DNA of 64,000 nt from Gnetum montanum (GCA_015680685.1 MNCI01026259.1:268612-332611); one strand, 5' to 3'; shown: positions 43,976-56,559, counted from the stretch's first letter. Numbers and translations are program-made. Notes: generated by a model not told the origin, from the letters alone.

Positions 43976-44860
43976 TCATGAGTGGTGGAGGTATCCCAAC
44001 ACTACCATATAAGTCACAAATTTCTATATGCGACCATATTGTAATCTGTGGATGGAGAATGTAATTATGCTAGTAATTGATCTTATGTTTGAGATCGCTA
44101 TCTTCCCACTCTGAGTTAGTAAAGTTCAAGTGTATGGTTTAACTCTTAATGAGGCATATGATTGGTTGATGTTGTAAGGCTCTTAATTCTTATAATTGTA
44201 AACATGTTGAAGATAAAACCTTAAGTCTAGTTAACTAGGAAAACATAAATTTAACTTAGCTTGGTGCAATGGATATGTAGTCCTAGTCTACCATACATGC
44301 CTTGGACTCATGTAGTTATCACTGGGCTTACCAAGTGGTATTACTACTGAGTGAATCAAGCAATGCCACTACTGGATTACCAAATAACTACACTTAGCAC
44401 TTGAAACTAGTCATATTGATTCCACTTACTAATAACATGTAAAATAAAGTGCTTGAAATGGAAATGATTAACTAAGAAAACAAGGAAATTATTCTAAGTA
44501 AACATAAAGTAAACTAAGTTGATGCTACAATAATGAAAAGCAATCTCAATCTTTATTACTAGTCATGAACTGTGTCCAAGTACAATTCACTCAAATAAAG
44601 ATACTAGACAACTACTCAACACCATACTATGGGCATTCACTCTATTGCTAAATTATGAAATAAAATTGCAAGAGTTTAGCTAAGTGTAAGAATGAAAAGT
44701 TATCAATTGTGCATTCAAGTGTTGGTATTTATAGGACTATATATATCCTAACATATCGCATCAATAATGACATAAGATGGGCTATGATATCATAGTTATG
44801 ATATCATTGATACAATATTGTAGATATAATATCGCATTACAAAAAAATTTGATTTTATCA
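43976..44860 (-). repeat. 3' LTR of element B (885 bp)
   Basis: Minus orientation: starts TGATAAAATC at 44860 after the CATGGGTA tract. TATA box CTATAAATACC at 44734-44725; TTTATT near 44552 gives AATAAA on minus. It ends near 43976, where the terminal CA is changed. U3 has GATATC repeats (ATGATATCATAG, CTATGATATCAT), the same subfamily as the F LTR and the fragment at 6681. Confidence 0.82.
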
Positions 44861-44870
44861 TACCCATGAC
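44861..44870 (-). promoter_or_regulatory. polypurine tract equivalent (element B)
   Basis: Minus GTCATGGGTA directly before the LTR start; preceded by AACGATGAGTTTCC, shared with A. Confidence 0.6.
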
Positions 44871-45059
44871 TCACTGGAAACTCATCGTTAAGTTAAAATA
44901 AAATGAGGATAGAGTCCCTTACAAAATTGAGAGGTAGAATTAGCTTGACATGACTGACTATTTACATGACTCTATGAATGCCACATTGGTTTGTTTACAA
45001 AATGACATAGTAAGCATGACAAACCAAAACAAAACAAAACTTAAAGTAGCTTGATGTAG

Positions 45060-47835
45060 GCTTATGTTCTCAACAATGGAGGGTCTTCCATAGACTTCTT
45101 CCCTTTATCATCAAGCTTCTAGAATTGGTATTTGTTAAGAAGCATCTGGAGTTTTTCTTTCTCTATCTTGGGATCATGTACTATCCATGCTGATTGGCCA
45201 ATGTTTGATGGAGTTGGTATGTCCCATGGGCATGGTAGTTGTGGAAACATCTTGTTGGCCTTCATGTACCATGCTATAAACTACCACCTCTCATCCTCAA
45301 AAGCCCTAGCCATCTTTCTTAATTCTTAATAATCTGACATTCAATGTGCTAGGTTTGTTGCTAAATCTTTCTACCCTTGGTAGCTAGCCTTGACAATTTT
45401 GAGCTTAGATTTTGTGACATGTAGTTTTTGCAAGGCATCCTTCCAATTGGCAAACTCCTTCTTGTACAATGTGTACATAGCTACTACCTGTTGTTGAAGA
45501 TTATTTCTATGCCTTCTTGCTGTTAACATGGCCAAATTAGCATACTAAAGGTTTACTAATCCCATGTACTATGTCAGATCTTCTATTTGTAACCCATTCT
45601 TCATTTCAGCTTGGTGGACATGAATAAGGCTATCTAGGATGGATTGCCAGTCTAGATTCTAAGAAAAGATTGAGCTAATCTTGGCCTTTATCATCTGGAT
45701 TTATTTCGTATTCATTTGTTTTTACATGCCCACCTAATTTATAAACTATTCCTTGAGATTCTCATGTCTTCTGGCCTTATTTTGCCACATGTTTATTTCA
45801 ATTGTAGACTTTTATAAATGTTGTGGATCTCTTCCATTCATAGGATTTTGTTTTCTCTAGCTAATTTACTAATGTCCTAGTTGACTCTAAGGATTTTTTC
45901 TCATAATTGATGAATACTTTCTTCAAGAAATTTTTTTGTTTTTCTACATTAGTCAACCTCATATAATCTATAGTGAGCTTTCTGTTTTCTTCCTCTAGAG
46001 CTATGAAGGCTTTGGCATGTATGTATGTCTAGGCTTTTGTAATTGATGCATCCCCCATAGCCTTCTATGTTTCCATCTCAATTTTGATGTTGTGGGTAAT
46101 CAGTTACCTTCCCTAATCTATTCTAAATTTCTCAAGCTTTTCTAGGACTACAAATTGTGCAGGGTCTCTTCTTTTAGCTCTTAGAGGTACTAGTTCTTCC
46201 TGTAACCTCTACACCTTGTCCTTTGCATGTTCAACCCTTGTTTTAGCCTTAACCAACTTTTCTTTTGTGGTGACTAGAGAAAACTGCACTGCAGTGATAT
46301 CATTAAGGATATTGAAAAGCGTTTACATGACCTAGCCCATCTACAATAGTTTTTCTAGAACATCATCATGCTTGAAAAAAGTCATTGAGATACCAACTAA
46401 CATTTGAGCATCTCTTGCTTCATAGATATCTACTAGTGGCATAATAGGAATGTTTAAGGATTCTTTGATGTGGTTAATTATGTTCCTACAACCCTTGTTT
46501 CATCTTGGTGCTACATAATCACTACTATGGCACCTTCATGAGTCTGTAGCATCACTTGGAATGATGAAAAATTCCTAGAAATCTATTGTCCATTGCCATC
46601 CTCTTCTTCTTTCTACAATGACAATTGCCCACTAGCAAGATTTGTAGACACTATGGGCTGAATTGAGCTTTCTATAACCTTATAGAGATTGGCACTCTCC
46701 CTTATTCCCCAACTAATAGTATTTATGACTTGACATAGATGGCTTATTGAAGATCTATGGACTTACGGTGGCTGTGGTGGTGCTTACTACTCGAGTTTAT
46801 CTCTAGTAAGTATCTGACCATTGGTGTTACTTATTGTCGTTGCCTAGTAGCTAGTAGGTTATTGGTAGGATTTGATCTTACAGCTTCCTTAGTTCCCATT
46901 GGCTTTTCCAGTTGATCTTTCTTAGGGCACATTGGTTTAGGCATTTCAAGATAGGAAGCATTTTGGATTTTTCTAAGGACATCATTGGTATAGCCTAGGA
47001 TTCTTGCTTTCTTGAACAACTTCCATATTAGGTAGGGGAATAGTAGTGTTGGTTTTCCCACCTTCTTCTCCTCAAATTTTCTTTTAATCTTAAGAAAGAT
47101 TAGGTGTGTAGTGTTGGCATTGAACTTGCTCATCAGGAATGCACTTCCTCTAGTTGCATACATTGAGATTTAGTTAACTTGCGTTGTTGGAAATAGGTCA
47201 TAAGTTCCAATCTTGAAATAAATATTTTCTTTTTCTAAAAGCCACTATAATCTTTATCTTCTTTTCCATAGGTCCTCTAAAACCATAGTTTCTTTGCATC
47301 AGTGTTTGATCTAGTTGAAATTTGTGTTACATTAGCTCCTTCATTTAGGATGTTTAGCAATTGCCTCTACTAAATAGGGTATTGAAACTCCTATCTTGAT
47401 AGTGGCATCATCTTGTTTATTTTTTCAAAATTGGTAAACTTCTCCTAGGTACCATTCTGCACTACTGGATAATGTTGGCCATAAGGGAGATGCTTAGAGT
47501 TGTGTTTTAATCACTTTTGGGCCAAACTCCATGAATGTGCCAAAGTTGAATTCCATGATGATTGTGGACATGATGGATTTCTTTTGAATAACCTAGAGGC
47601 ATTCATTGAATAACATGAAGCATTGTCCCTATTCTAGTGTTGGTAGTGCCTTTGCTTCTGCTTGTGTGGAGTGCTTAGTAGTAGGAGTTTGTAGGTGGAT
47701 GTTAAATGATTAAGCTTCCTACTTTGCATGTTCAGCTTACAGGGTTTGTTCTTCCACTTGGCTTCTTCCATGACCTATTGGTCATTTTTCTTCTCATTGA
47801 GAAGTTCCTTTGACTGCTGGTCCTATTGGGGCCAT
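45060..47835 (-). pseudogene. ORF3 of element B
   Basis: ATG at 47835 (MAPIGPAVKG) directly after TTGCAG. An open stretch of 110 codons (47163-46831) carries LLFPYLIWKLFKKARILGYT followed by ND, homologous to FPFPCLIRRLCKREGITHYT followed by ND in A and to the same block in C. The rest, to about 45060, is decayed and rich in charged heptad-like sequence. Same place and orientation as ORF3 of C. The function is unknown; it occupies the env-like position of Athila elements. Confidence 0.65.
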
Positions 47836-48390
47836 CTGCAATCAATAGGAGTTTAGGATTATTAAAGTGTTTTGATTAGTTTATAAAAGTTCATTATCCT
47901 TCTTGTTCTCTTGGTTTGATTAAGTTCTTATCTTAGCATGATTGTAGAGTTAGAAAATTTTTGAAATGAAACCACTTAAGTGTTATGCTTCTAATTATTA
48001 TGACCTTTCACAGTTATCATTTTCTTGTTTATTATGCTCTTGTTCAACTAGTATGATTAATTGGAAGGCTTAGTTAAGTCCTTTAACTTAAATTTGGTTA
48101 GTTAACCATGATGTTCTTATTATTTGTCTATACTTACCCTTTATAATGTATTTCATGGGTTAGAAAATTTTGGCTCAAATTTTTAGATGTGCATGTAGTA
48201 GATCCTCCCACTACTAAGTTGAGTGCTTTGGGAGCAACAAGGTTCAAGAATCATAGAAATTAGAGCTATGGTGAGAAAGTTATCACTTCAGAAATTTTGG
48301 TTGTGAGAGCTCAAAAAAATAGTAAAAACTTCTCTTCTTGTAAAATGGTGTAATGAAAAATTTCTAACTCTTGGCACATATATATACTAT
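47836..48390 (-). promoter_or_regulatory. candidate internal promoter, leader and intron before ORF3 (element B)
   Basis: TATATATAT at 48386-48378 stands about 545 bp upstream of the ATG. The leader aligns with those of A and C (AAAATTTTCTAAC near 48150). GTAAGT at 48137-48132, after TATAAAGG, is a perfect 5' splice site; ATTGCAG ends at 47836 directly before ATG. The intron would be 302 bp. Upstream of the TATA lies a perfect inverted repeat, CAACATCGTA/TACGATGTTG (48415-48424 and 48430-48439). Confidence 0.6.
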
Positions 48391-50389
48391 TTTTTCTATG
48401 TGACATTGTAGATGCAACATCGTAGGGCATACGATGTTGTAACTATGATGGTACCATGAAAAAATTTGAAATTTTTGATAATTTTTTCATGAAAAAAATG
48501 AGTACGTTGGATGATTTGGAAGACATAGAGACTATCTAGAGGATCATGGATCATAGATGATGCTTAGGATTTAACAATTTAGCATTGAAAAGTCTTAAGG
48601 AAGGAATTTTGGGCAACAAAAGCTTATTGAATTAGTATGAGATGGATTGAAGATTCTAAATTGATGGATAGGTTATAAGATTGTATGGAAAATATTTATT
48701 GAGTCTTGATTATATTAGATGAAATAAGATGATGTGGAATTACATGTCAAGTAGGAGATAGAAAAGTTATACAAGTGGGTCCTCCCCAAAGCAGGCTTCA
48801 ATGCTTAGTACCATTGTATAATCACGCCTAAAAGTGCCCGTAGGCACTCAAGGAGTTGAATGTAAGAGATACCTATATAGTAAAACACACATGTTAATAT
48901 CATCAAATTGAGAAAAAATAATATATTACACAAAATGATAAAGTTATGATTAAATATATAGTGAGGTCAAATAGAATGTAGAATGGATTGCAGACATTGG
49001 GACATGAGGTATCTTACCATAGGCATAATAAATCCTTGTGTGTAATGTGTGGTTAAAGTAATCACTAGCCTTTCTATCCAAGATTCAAATGAAGTCCAAA
49101 TCACTTCATAGTGACATTGCATTATTTCATCCCTAGGGATCACAACTATAAGGCTATCACCATTACAAGGAGTGTTACCAATTGGCATTGTTGTTCAAGA
49201 AAGGAATCTATTAGTAGCATATTTTTTATTTTTAGATTTCTAAAAAGCCACCTACCTTTAGGCATTAGTAACATGTCTTTCCAATGGGATCCCAAAAAAT
49301 GTTATTCTATGCTTTTTATTTTTTTTTATTGTGTTGGCCTTACCAAAGGACTACCTTTTTGCATAGGTAACATGTATTTCTAGTGACATGGTAAGGCAAC
49401 ACTTATTGTACTCTTCCAGTTTTTTTAGAAATCAAGAAAATAATATATCCTTAACAATAGGATAGAACTCACAGTTGTAATCCTAGAGAATCCATAATTC
49501 TCCTTTATGTCACACCCTTTTGATTTCCACTTGGTTCTTCACTCTTCTATCCAAGCATAATGATCACAGGTTTATTCTTAGTTTTATTGTGAGAAAAATA
49601 TCATTATGGCCATGGTAAGAACCTCTTATTTGTCAAATGAATGGATGGATGTCATGGCCTCACTGTATAGGTAATTAGTCTTTTATGATTAGGTAATATA
49701 TAGAAATCTTCACCTTATTGGAATTACATCTCGCTTTATTCCATGCATTTTATTGAAAACTTGGTAAGAAATGGAAAAGTATAAAAAAATAAAAAGAGAT
49801 CAAAGAATTTTAAACTTGGTAAGAAATGTCAAAAGGTATAATAAGAAATTATAAACAAAAAATAATTAGAAAACAAAAAGTTGAAAAGCACTTATTAATT
49901 CCTAAGTCAAGATAAGACACCTCCCCCATGACTAAAGACATGGGTAAGGGTTTAAAATATGGACCCTAGATACCCTCGATCATACACTCTAGGTTTCTCA
50001 TTTACCATCCTTAGTAATTTAGTTTTTTGATTATTATCCTAGGTAATCTTGATGGTAATCGAATTATGATCTTTTGAGGACCTATATCTTGTTGGACTAG
50101 ATGATCTTTCTATTTTAGAAGGTCCATATATACTTTCTTGTTTATTTATAAATTTAAATTTTAAGTCCTCATTTTCCATCTCTACTAGTGTATGATTATG
50201 ATTTAAGATTTCCTTGTATGAGTTCTTAGTTTGGGTTATTTTCTTAGGATAATAGTTAATAAGTGAGTTAGATGGTTCCATGCATGTTTTGGATAGTTTT
50301 GGGTTCTTGGTTTCTAGCCACTAGGTGTCTTTTGGGTTAGTGGCCCATGTGTCATTTTGTTCATACACTTGTTCCTCACTTCTATTGTG
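48391..50389 (-). other. spacer of element B, with conserved non-coding blocks; pol missing
   Basis: Parallels 54961-56500 of element C: AAGTGGGTCCTCC (48778 and 55291), a GACATGAGGT/CACATGAAGT block (49000 and 55550) and GGCAT..GGTAACATGTCTTTC (49261, again 49360, and 55763 in C). The T-rich frame after an ATG at 49929 is the counterpart of the hydrophobic frames of A and C. No RT, RNase H or integrase block can be read. The minus frame 50281-50039 (80 codons) is unidentified. Confidence 0.5.
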
Positions 50390-50555
50390 GGCTAGTGTAA
50401 AGACTATTTTGACATTCTAAAGTTTCAATCCACAACTGAATTCTTTGCATATGTATGACTTCTTGCTCATCTTTCATAGAGATTTCCATGGATAAATATA
50501 TCATCCCTAACTTAACATATATTGTGCTAAGTGATGGTCTTCCCATAATGATAGG
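50390..50555 (-). pseudogene. protease C-terminal part of element B (split)
   Basis: Directly left of the C LTR, minus reading PIIMGRPSLSTIYVKLGMIY then LSMEIS, matching IIMGxxWLSTIDAxLGIKDLSLEIS of A and C. Its N-terminal half lies at 63702-64000, across the whole element C. Confidence 0.75.
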
Positions 50556-51399
50556 TGATGAGAAACATGTAGTTCCTATGCCTAACCATACAAATCACTA
50601 GCATTTACTAAGCAATTCAATCAAATTTCATAGACTTTAGCTCTCTAAGTACAACTTATCTAGTTAGTGAATCTTAAGGACATGATCGTTGTCTTCTTAG
50701 TTTCACTTATGAGGTACAATGGTATGGTTAAGGATAAATAAGGCATATGATTTGTATAATTTTTATATTTTTACCTATTTCTCCTAAGTGTGAAAATAAA
50801 GTAATTAAATGCTAATTAATCTAGGAACTATTTAATTCCTTAAAATAATTCTAACATAAGCATCTATTCCCACCTACTATATGGATCTTGAACATATTAC
50901 AACACTACTGGGTTACCAAGCGTAAGTGTTATTGGAATTACCAAGCATTAATGTATGCTTAAGGTGGTCATTCTTATGTGCATTAATTTTTTGTGTTTAA
51001 TTAGTTAATTATATGCATGAAAGTAAATTACATAATAGTAAAGTGCATTAAAGTAAATATTATGCTATTTCCAAGTGACACAAGATTTGTTAAGAAGCTT
51101 GTTTTTATTGTCATTCACACCGAAGTGTCCAGGTACATCAATGCTCGAATAAAGATCCGTACACTTCTCAACTTCTATTGTGGGAACTTAGAAAATATTT
51201 TAACTCCTAAGAAAACAAAATACAAGAGCTTTGCTATGCTACTAATGAACAAATGTTATAAATGTGGTAGGTGCACGCATTCATATAGGTAAGCCTAGAA
51301 AATTTATTAATGTGTATGTGTGAACGCATCATCTCATGCATCAACAACATTGTGTTGATGCATTCACATTGAAGCAACCCAACCAATGATGATTCGTCA
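50556..51399 (-). repeat. 3' LTR of element C (844 bp)
   Basis: Minus: starts TGACGAATC (51399), ends ...CTCATCA (50556). Very similar to 62821-63701 over its length, including TTAATTAATCTAG, ACACTACTGGGTTACCAAG, and CATCAATGCTCGAATAAAGAT. A TATA-like CCTATATGAATG is at about 51289. U3 carries TTGATGC/CATCAA repeats. Confidence 0.92.
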
Positions 51400-51411
51400 T
51401 ACCCCCATGAC
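51400..51411 (-). promoter_or_regulatory. polypurine tract equivalent (element C)
   Basis: Minus GTCATGGGGGTA directly before TGACGAATC. Confidence 0.7.
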
Positions 51412-51664
51412 TAATTGAAAACTTGTCCTCAAGTCAACAAAAGGAGGAACAAACTCTTTACAAAAATTGGGAAAGGTATGGAATCATTTGACTAACTAAC
51501 TGACTAACTTTGACTAACTCAGATTGATACTAAGTGCCCAAGTGTATGGATTTATAAAGGTTTTTGAAAAACAAGTGTTCATGAAAAAAAATTAAAAATT
51601 GTTATAAAATTTAATAGCTAAACCCCTTTGGTGGCTAAAGATGAGAGGAAAATCAAATAATCCT

Positions 51665-54514
51665 AGGAGGTGGAGGTTCTTGAGGTGCTAAAGGATCTTC
51701 CCTTGCCTTTCATGCATGCAACAATTATGGCTAAGGTTGTGATGGTTATGGCTATCCTGCTGTAGCTGCTACTACTAGTGGAAGATGAAAAACATCCAAA
51801 AATGCTCTCATCTTATTCTCATTACTTTAAGAACCATTTATGGTTTAGACAACATCACCAATGTGGACTAGTAGAGGAACATCCCACTGATAGGGCATTG
51901 GAGGGAACAACTTCTTAACATTGATAAACTAGGCAGTGAATTATTTACATTCGATGTTGAAGGCTTTGACAACATTCTATAACTCTTGGTAGTCATTCAT
52001 TGCCTTAACCAAGTTCTCACCTAGTGATTGTGAATATGTAAATCATGCTCTGAGAACTTTAACTTTAAGATTGGGGGTTTTCAACTTTTGATTTGTTTTC
52101 TTATGATGCTTGACCTCAGCCTTGTACAAAAGGTATGAGTTGACCACTTGCTTTTCTAGTTTTAACCTTGGCCTTCCAGTAATCGGCATTGCCAAGTTTG
52201 CTTAATGGAGGCTAGATAACTCCATGTACTCTATCATTTCCTTAATTTGTAGCTCCTTGAGGTAGATTTCTAACTTATTATAGATGATCAGTCCATCAAA
52301 GATGGGCTGCCACACATTGCCTCCTTGTTGGAGCTACTAGAAATCCTCATTCATCTTTGCCTTTACTAACTAGATCTCCTTTTCATTCACCTCTTTGAGA
52401 AGACAAACTTGGTCCCTATAGTGGTTTTTGATACATTCAGATTTCAGGGCTTCATTTTTCTAGGTGGTAATGTCAATTGTTGGTTTCTGGCAAAGTGCTC
52501 AGACTTCCTCCATTGAGAGATTTCTATTTTTTGCAACCAACCTCCTCATGTCCATGGTTACCTTGGCAAGATGCTCTTGTTGTTATCTCAAAAAATCAAC
52601 CATATGATCCTTTTGAGTCTCAACATTACATAGGAAATAGTTCTCCTTGGTTAGAATAACATTCTCCTTATAGATCTCTGATAGGTCCTTTTGAGTGGTA
52701 TAGACCATGGATTCTGTAATGGACACATCAAAGATCATGCTCTCCTTAGTGTTCTTGACCACTTTGAATTTTTCTTGAAGTTATAGGAAAGCTTCATCTC
52801 ATATGATGACATGGTTGATTACTATGGGATTAACTAGCTACGCTCTTAGCTTTGCAACCTTGATAGTCAACCTTTGGTTTGCATTTGTTGTTGTCTCAAG
52901 TTGGCCATTGACAATGATGAGCTTGCCCCTAACTTTTAGTAGCACTAATTAGATTGTAGTGATGTTATCTATAAGGTCAAGGACCTCCAGAAGTGATTTC
53001 TTGGTTCCAACTAGTCGATCCAACACCTCCTCATGTTGGGCTATGCTAAGTGTCCCACTTGTTGTTCCTACAAACATTTGCACATCCTTAATTACAACAA
53101 TATTTGGCATAGATGCCACAAGAGCATTCAATGCTTCCCCAACTTTGTTAGCCACTACCTCTATTGCAATATCCTACCCATGGTGCTACATTACTAAGAT
53201 AGTTGCTCCCTTTTCATCCTCCAGGCCTACCAAGAAAGGAATAGCATTCCTAGAAATATCTAGAAATTGTTGTTGTTCTAGAAGGGACACTATTACTTCT
53301 TGAGTACTAGGATTCAACCTTGTAGGTGCTTGCATCCTTTGGGAAATACATAGAGATACCTTCTCCTCCAACTAGTTTATTATGTAAGTGACCTCATTTA
53401 GATGGCTTAGTGTTGGTCAGTAGGTAGATGGTTTGCCATCACTTAGTCTAGTTTGTTGTTTTTGCAAGAGCTACTCATGAAGTTTTTGCATGTGCTCAAT
53501 GGTAGCGCATGTCTTTGGCATTGTTTCTTGAGTGGTGGGTGGTGGCAGCAGCTGCTCCTCTTCTTTCACTTTTGATGATAGCTTGTCTTTCATCATTTCT
53601 ACCCAAGAGGCAATAAGAGCATGTTGAAGAGTGTTGTTAGAGTAGTGAACTATTCCTTTACTTTTGCATAATTTTTAAGTTAAGCATGAGAAGGGGAGTA
53701 CCTTTCTCCCATGCTTGTTCTCCTTGAAGTGTTTCTCAATCTCTATATTGATTAGCTATGGAGATTGACTAGGAATTTCCCACTCAAAGTGGTGCATGCA
53801 CAGGCAGAGAAGACCATCACCTTGCTTGGCCTCACTATTGGATTGACGTGGTAGGCCATGATTTTGAAATATACCTTCTCTACCTTAGTAAGCATGCCAT
53901 AGCTCTTGTAGTCAACTCCATAGCACCACTGGTTTGACTCCTTTTTCAACTTTGGGTCTACTTATGTTGAGATTTCTACTAACATTTCCCTAGTGTCATG
54001 AAACCCAAGAACATGAGAGTTGGCCTCCAATGAGTACGACACACTAATGTCCTTGATCTTCAGTGTGGCATTAGACTACCTATTATTAAAAAATAGGTAT
54101 ATTTACCTCATATACCATTCTCCATTGGAAGTAATAATGGGTCACATGGAAGAACTCTACAGTTGCATTTTGACTTCTTCTAGAGAAAATTCTGAGCAAG
54201 GACCAAAGTTCAACTCTTTGAGAATTGAATTCTGGATCACCTTGGAATGAATTTTTCTAAGGTAGGCATCCATCAAGGTGACCTCAAGGTTGGTCTCTAT
54301 CTTGGTGTCTCTCCTTATGGGATTTCTCTATTTTAGCTTTAGGAATTTGTTGGATAGATTCCACTTTGGGCTTCTCCCAAAGAGGTCCTATTACATGCAT
54401 TTTGGCTACTTGTTCCTAGGGATGCTTCTGATGTTGGCCCCTTCCAGTTCTTGGATGCTTGTTTCTCAATTGGGATGGTCCTACCTCCTATCCATATTTA
54501 GGTTTGGGTGCCAT
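51665..54514 (-). pseudogene. ORF3 of element C
   Basis: ATG at 54514 (MAPKPKYG) after TTACAG. The conserved block is at about 53949-53640: KKESNQWCYGVDYKSYGMLT, YFKIMAYHVNPIVRPSKVMV, FSACACTTLSGKF, then EIEKHFKENKHGRKVLPFSC and CKSKGIVHYSNN. The same residues occur in A. Downstream, to about 52900-51900, there are long charged stretches (for example 53155-52949: EEVLDRLVGTKKSLLEVLDL) typical of coiled coils. It ends with a Ser/Thr-rich tail near 51740-51665. Frame shifts and stops are frequent. Confidence 0.7.
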
Positions 54515-54960
54515 CTGTAACCACAACATGATCAAGGATTAGTGTTTGATGTGTAACATGGAACACTTGGATACCTTGTTTGTTTGATCTATTACACTTT
54601 GGCTATGTTGTGATTATGGAAGATTGATTACTTTTAATATTATTTTATTTAGATGATTACTAGAGTTCATTGGAAAGGTATAACTCTTCATGAATTAATT
54701 ATTTTAATATTATTTTATTATTTAAACTTTATGGTAGTTAGAAAAATTTCAAAAAAATTTCATCAAAAGCCTAAGGTTTGTGGTGCCCATGATGTAAAGC
54801 TCATCTCTAGTAGCTATAATATTGAAGAACGGGGTTAATCGGACAAGTGGTTTGTGAGTTATGGGCTTTGGAAGGCTCTAGGATTTGAAAATAAAAAAAA
54901 CTCCTTGGGTGTTTAAGAGAAAATGACAAGAAATTGGCTAAGTGTTGTGCTATTTATAGA
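54515..54960 (-). promoter_or_regulatory. candidate internal promoter, leader and intron before ORF3 (element C)
   Basis: TCTATAAATA at 54960-54951 is the same 10-mer as in A. The leader shares AGAGCCTTCCAAAGCCCATA, ACCACAAACCTTAGGCTTTT and TTTTCTAACTACCATAAA with A. A decayed donor GTTTAA at 54727 aligns with GTAAGT of B; TTACAG ends at 54515. Upstream (54985-55035) lie TTGATGCAACC, GTTGACACAACC and ATTGATGCGATC, the same kind of motif as in this element's own LTR U3. Confidence 0.6.
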
Positions 54961-56559
54961 TAGATTATATATTGCATTCACACGATCGCATCAATGTAGG
55001 TGGTTGTGTCAACGAGGTTGCATCAATGCAACCATAGGTAAACATTTTTGTACTTGAAAATTTAAATAGAAATAGAGTTTTTGTATAAAATTGAGGTATA
55101 GAGGAAGCTAGAAATTCCTAGATCATGATGAAATACTTGAAGAGGACTAGAATATGCTAAAAAAGGGAGATTTAACTAGGAGAATTTGGTCAAGGAGTGC
55201 AAAATTAGATGTAATCAACATGGAGTGTGGAAGATATGAAAGAAAAAATGCCTAAGGGATGAGGAACATAATCAATCCAACTAAGAAGTATGCAAGTGGG
55301 TCCTCCGCATAGTAGGCTCATGCCATTAATGCCCTTGCATGCGATCAAACCATGAAGTCTATGGGCCCCATGGATGATTAATGTTTATGGTTGGTTAAGG
55401 ATCAAATCATCAAAGAAACCATTAGAGAAATTTTATTGTATCAAACAAAGACATTAAAATAGACATGAGAAAGGTAGTGAGGCGAGTGATGGAGAACATA
55501 CATGGATGAGAGAAAGTGTGGAATGAAGTCCCATATCATGGTCACATGAAGTCCCTTATCAATTTTGTGGTTAATATGACCTAGTAATGTTCATCATTAG
55601 TCTAAATTAAGACCAACCACTTTTAGTGACTTCACATTGATACTTTTAGACTAGTCCATCTCCAAAGGTATAAGAATATCCTCATAGATCAATCACCATT
55701 TCAAAAAGAGAGAAAAAGAGAAGTAGGAAGTGAGAAGGGCCTTAGTTAGAGGGGTGCCTTTAGGCATGGGTAACATGTCTTTCTAGCCCCATAACTAGTG
55801 CTTGTAGCCTGTTATTGAGTTTAATGGATGTGCTTTGAATTCCCATTATTCATTTTATTTTGTGTTTTTGGATGGAAACCACACCATGCAAAAATTTCAC
55901 TTCCTATTATTTATTGACATAGTAATGACAAAGGACTCATGAAGATACCAATGTACCCTAGAGGGTAGGCAAGTACAAAAAGTGTCAAATCACCTTGAAG
56001 TCACATCCTTGTCTATCCATTTAATCCATCCCAAGTTTGAAAACTATCAAGGTCACAAATTCATTATAAGTTTCATTTTAAGAAGCGATCTCATACTTCC
56101 AAAAGAAGGGAACACCATAGAGTCATGTGGATCGATGCGTGATGTGGACTCACTACTTAACATGAAAAGGAATAATGTCTTAGTTATCAACATAAAATTT
56201 CAAAGATAGAATTCAAACAATTATAATGAAATAACATTATAAGATACAAACCATATCAATTAGTAGCTATAGTTACATCAAGTCTTGGTGAAAATAGAGA
56301 AAGAAAAACATAAGATAAGAGAAGCAATACATAAGACAAAGTGAAAATAAAATAAGGTAAAATATAGAAAAAATTGTATAATACTCAAGGAAGAGAAAAC
56401 ATACTAAAAATGGTGAAAAAAAAATGAAAAATTGATGATCCAATTTGTTTGTTTTAGCATGGATGACCATCTCCCCCATGATTGAGTTGGAATAAAGAGA
56501 TCCAAAAAATCAAGAGTGCTTGTCAATATATTGAGGTGTTGCAGTCACTAGCTCTCTTG
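54961..56559 (-). other. spacer of element C between pol and ORF3
   Basis: Non-coding. It holds blocks conserved with B (see the B spacer). The plus-strand frame 55982-56209 is a shadow. At 56479 an ATG opens the hydrophobic T-rich frame MGEMVIHAKTNKLDHQFFIF... to 56273, counterpart of that at 32472 in A. Confidence 0.5.

Noticed and set aside
50039-50281. 80-codon minus-strand frame considered as a pararetrovirus or unknown gene
   Set aside because: No motif of any viral family could be read; it may be chance coding in the element B interior. Left unassigned.
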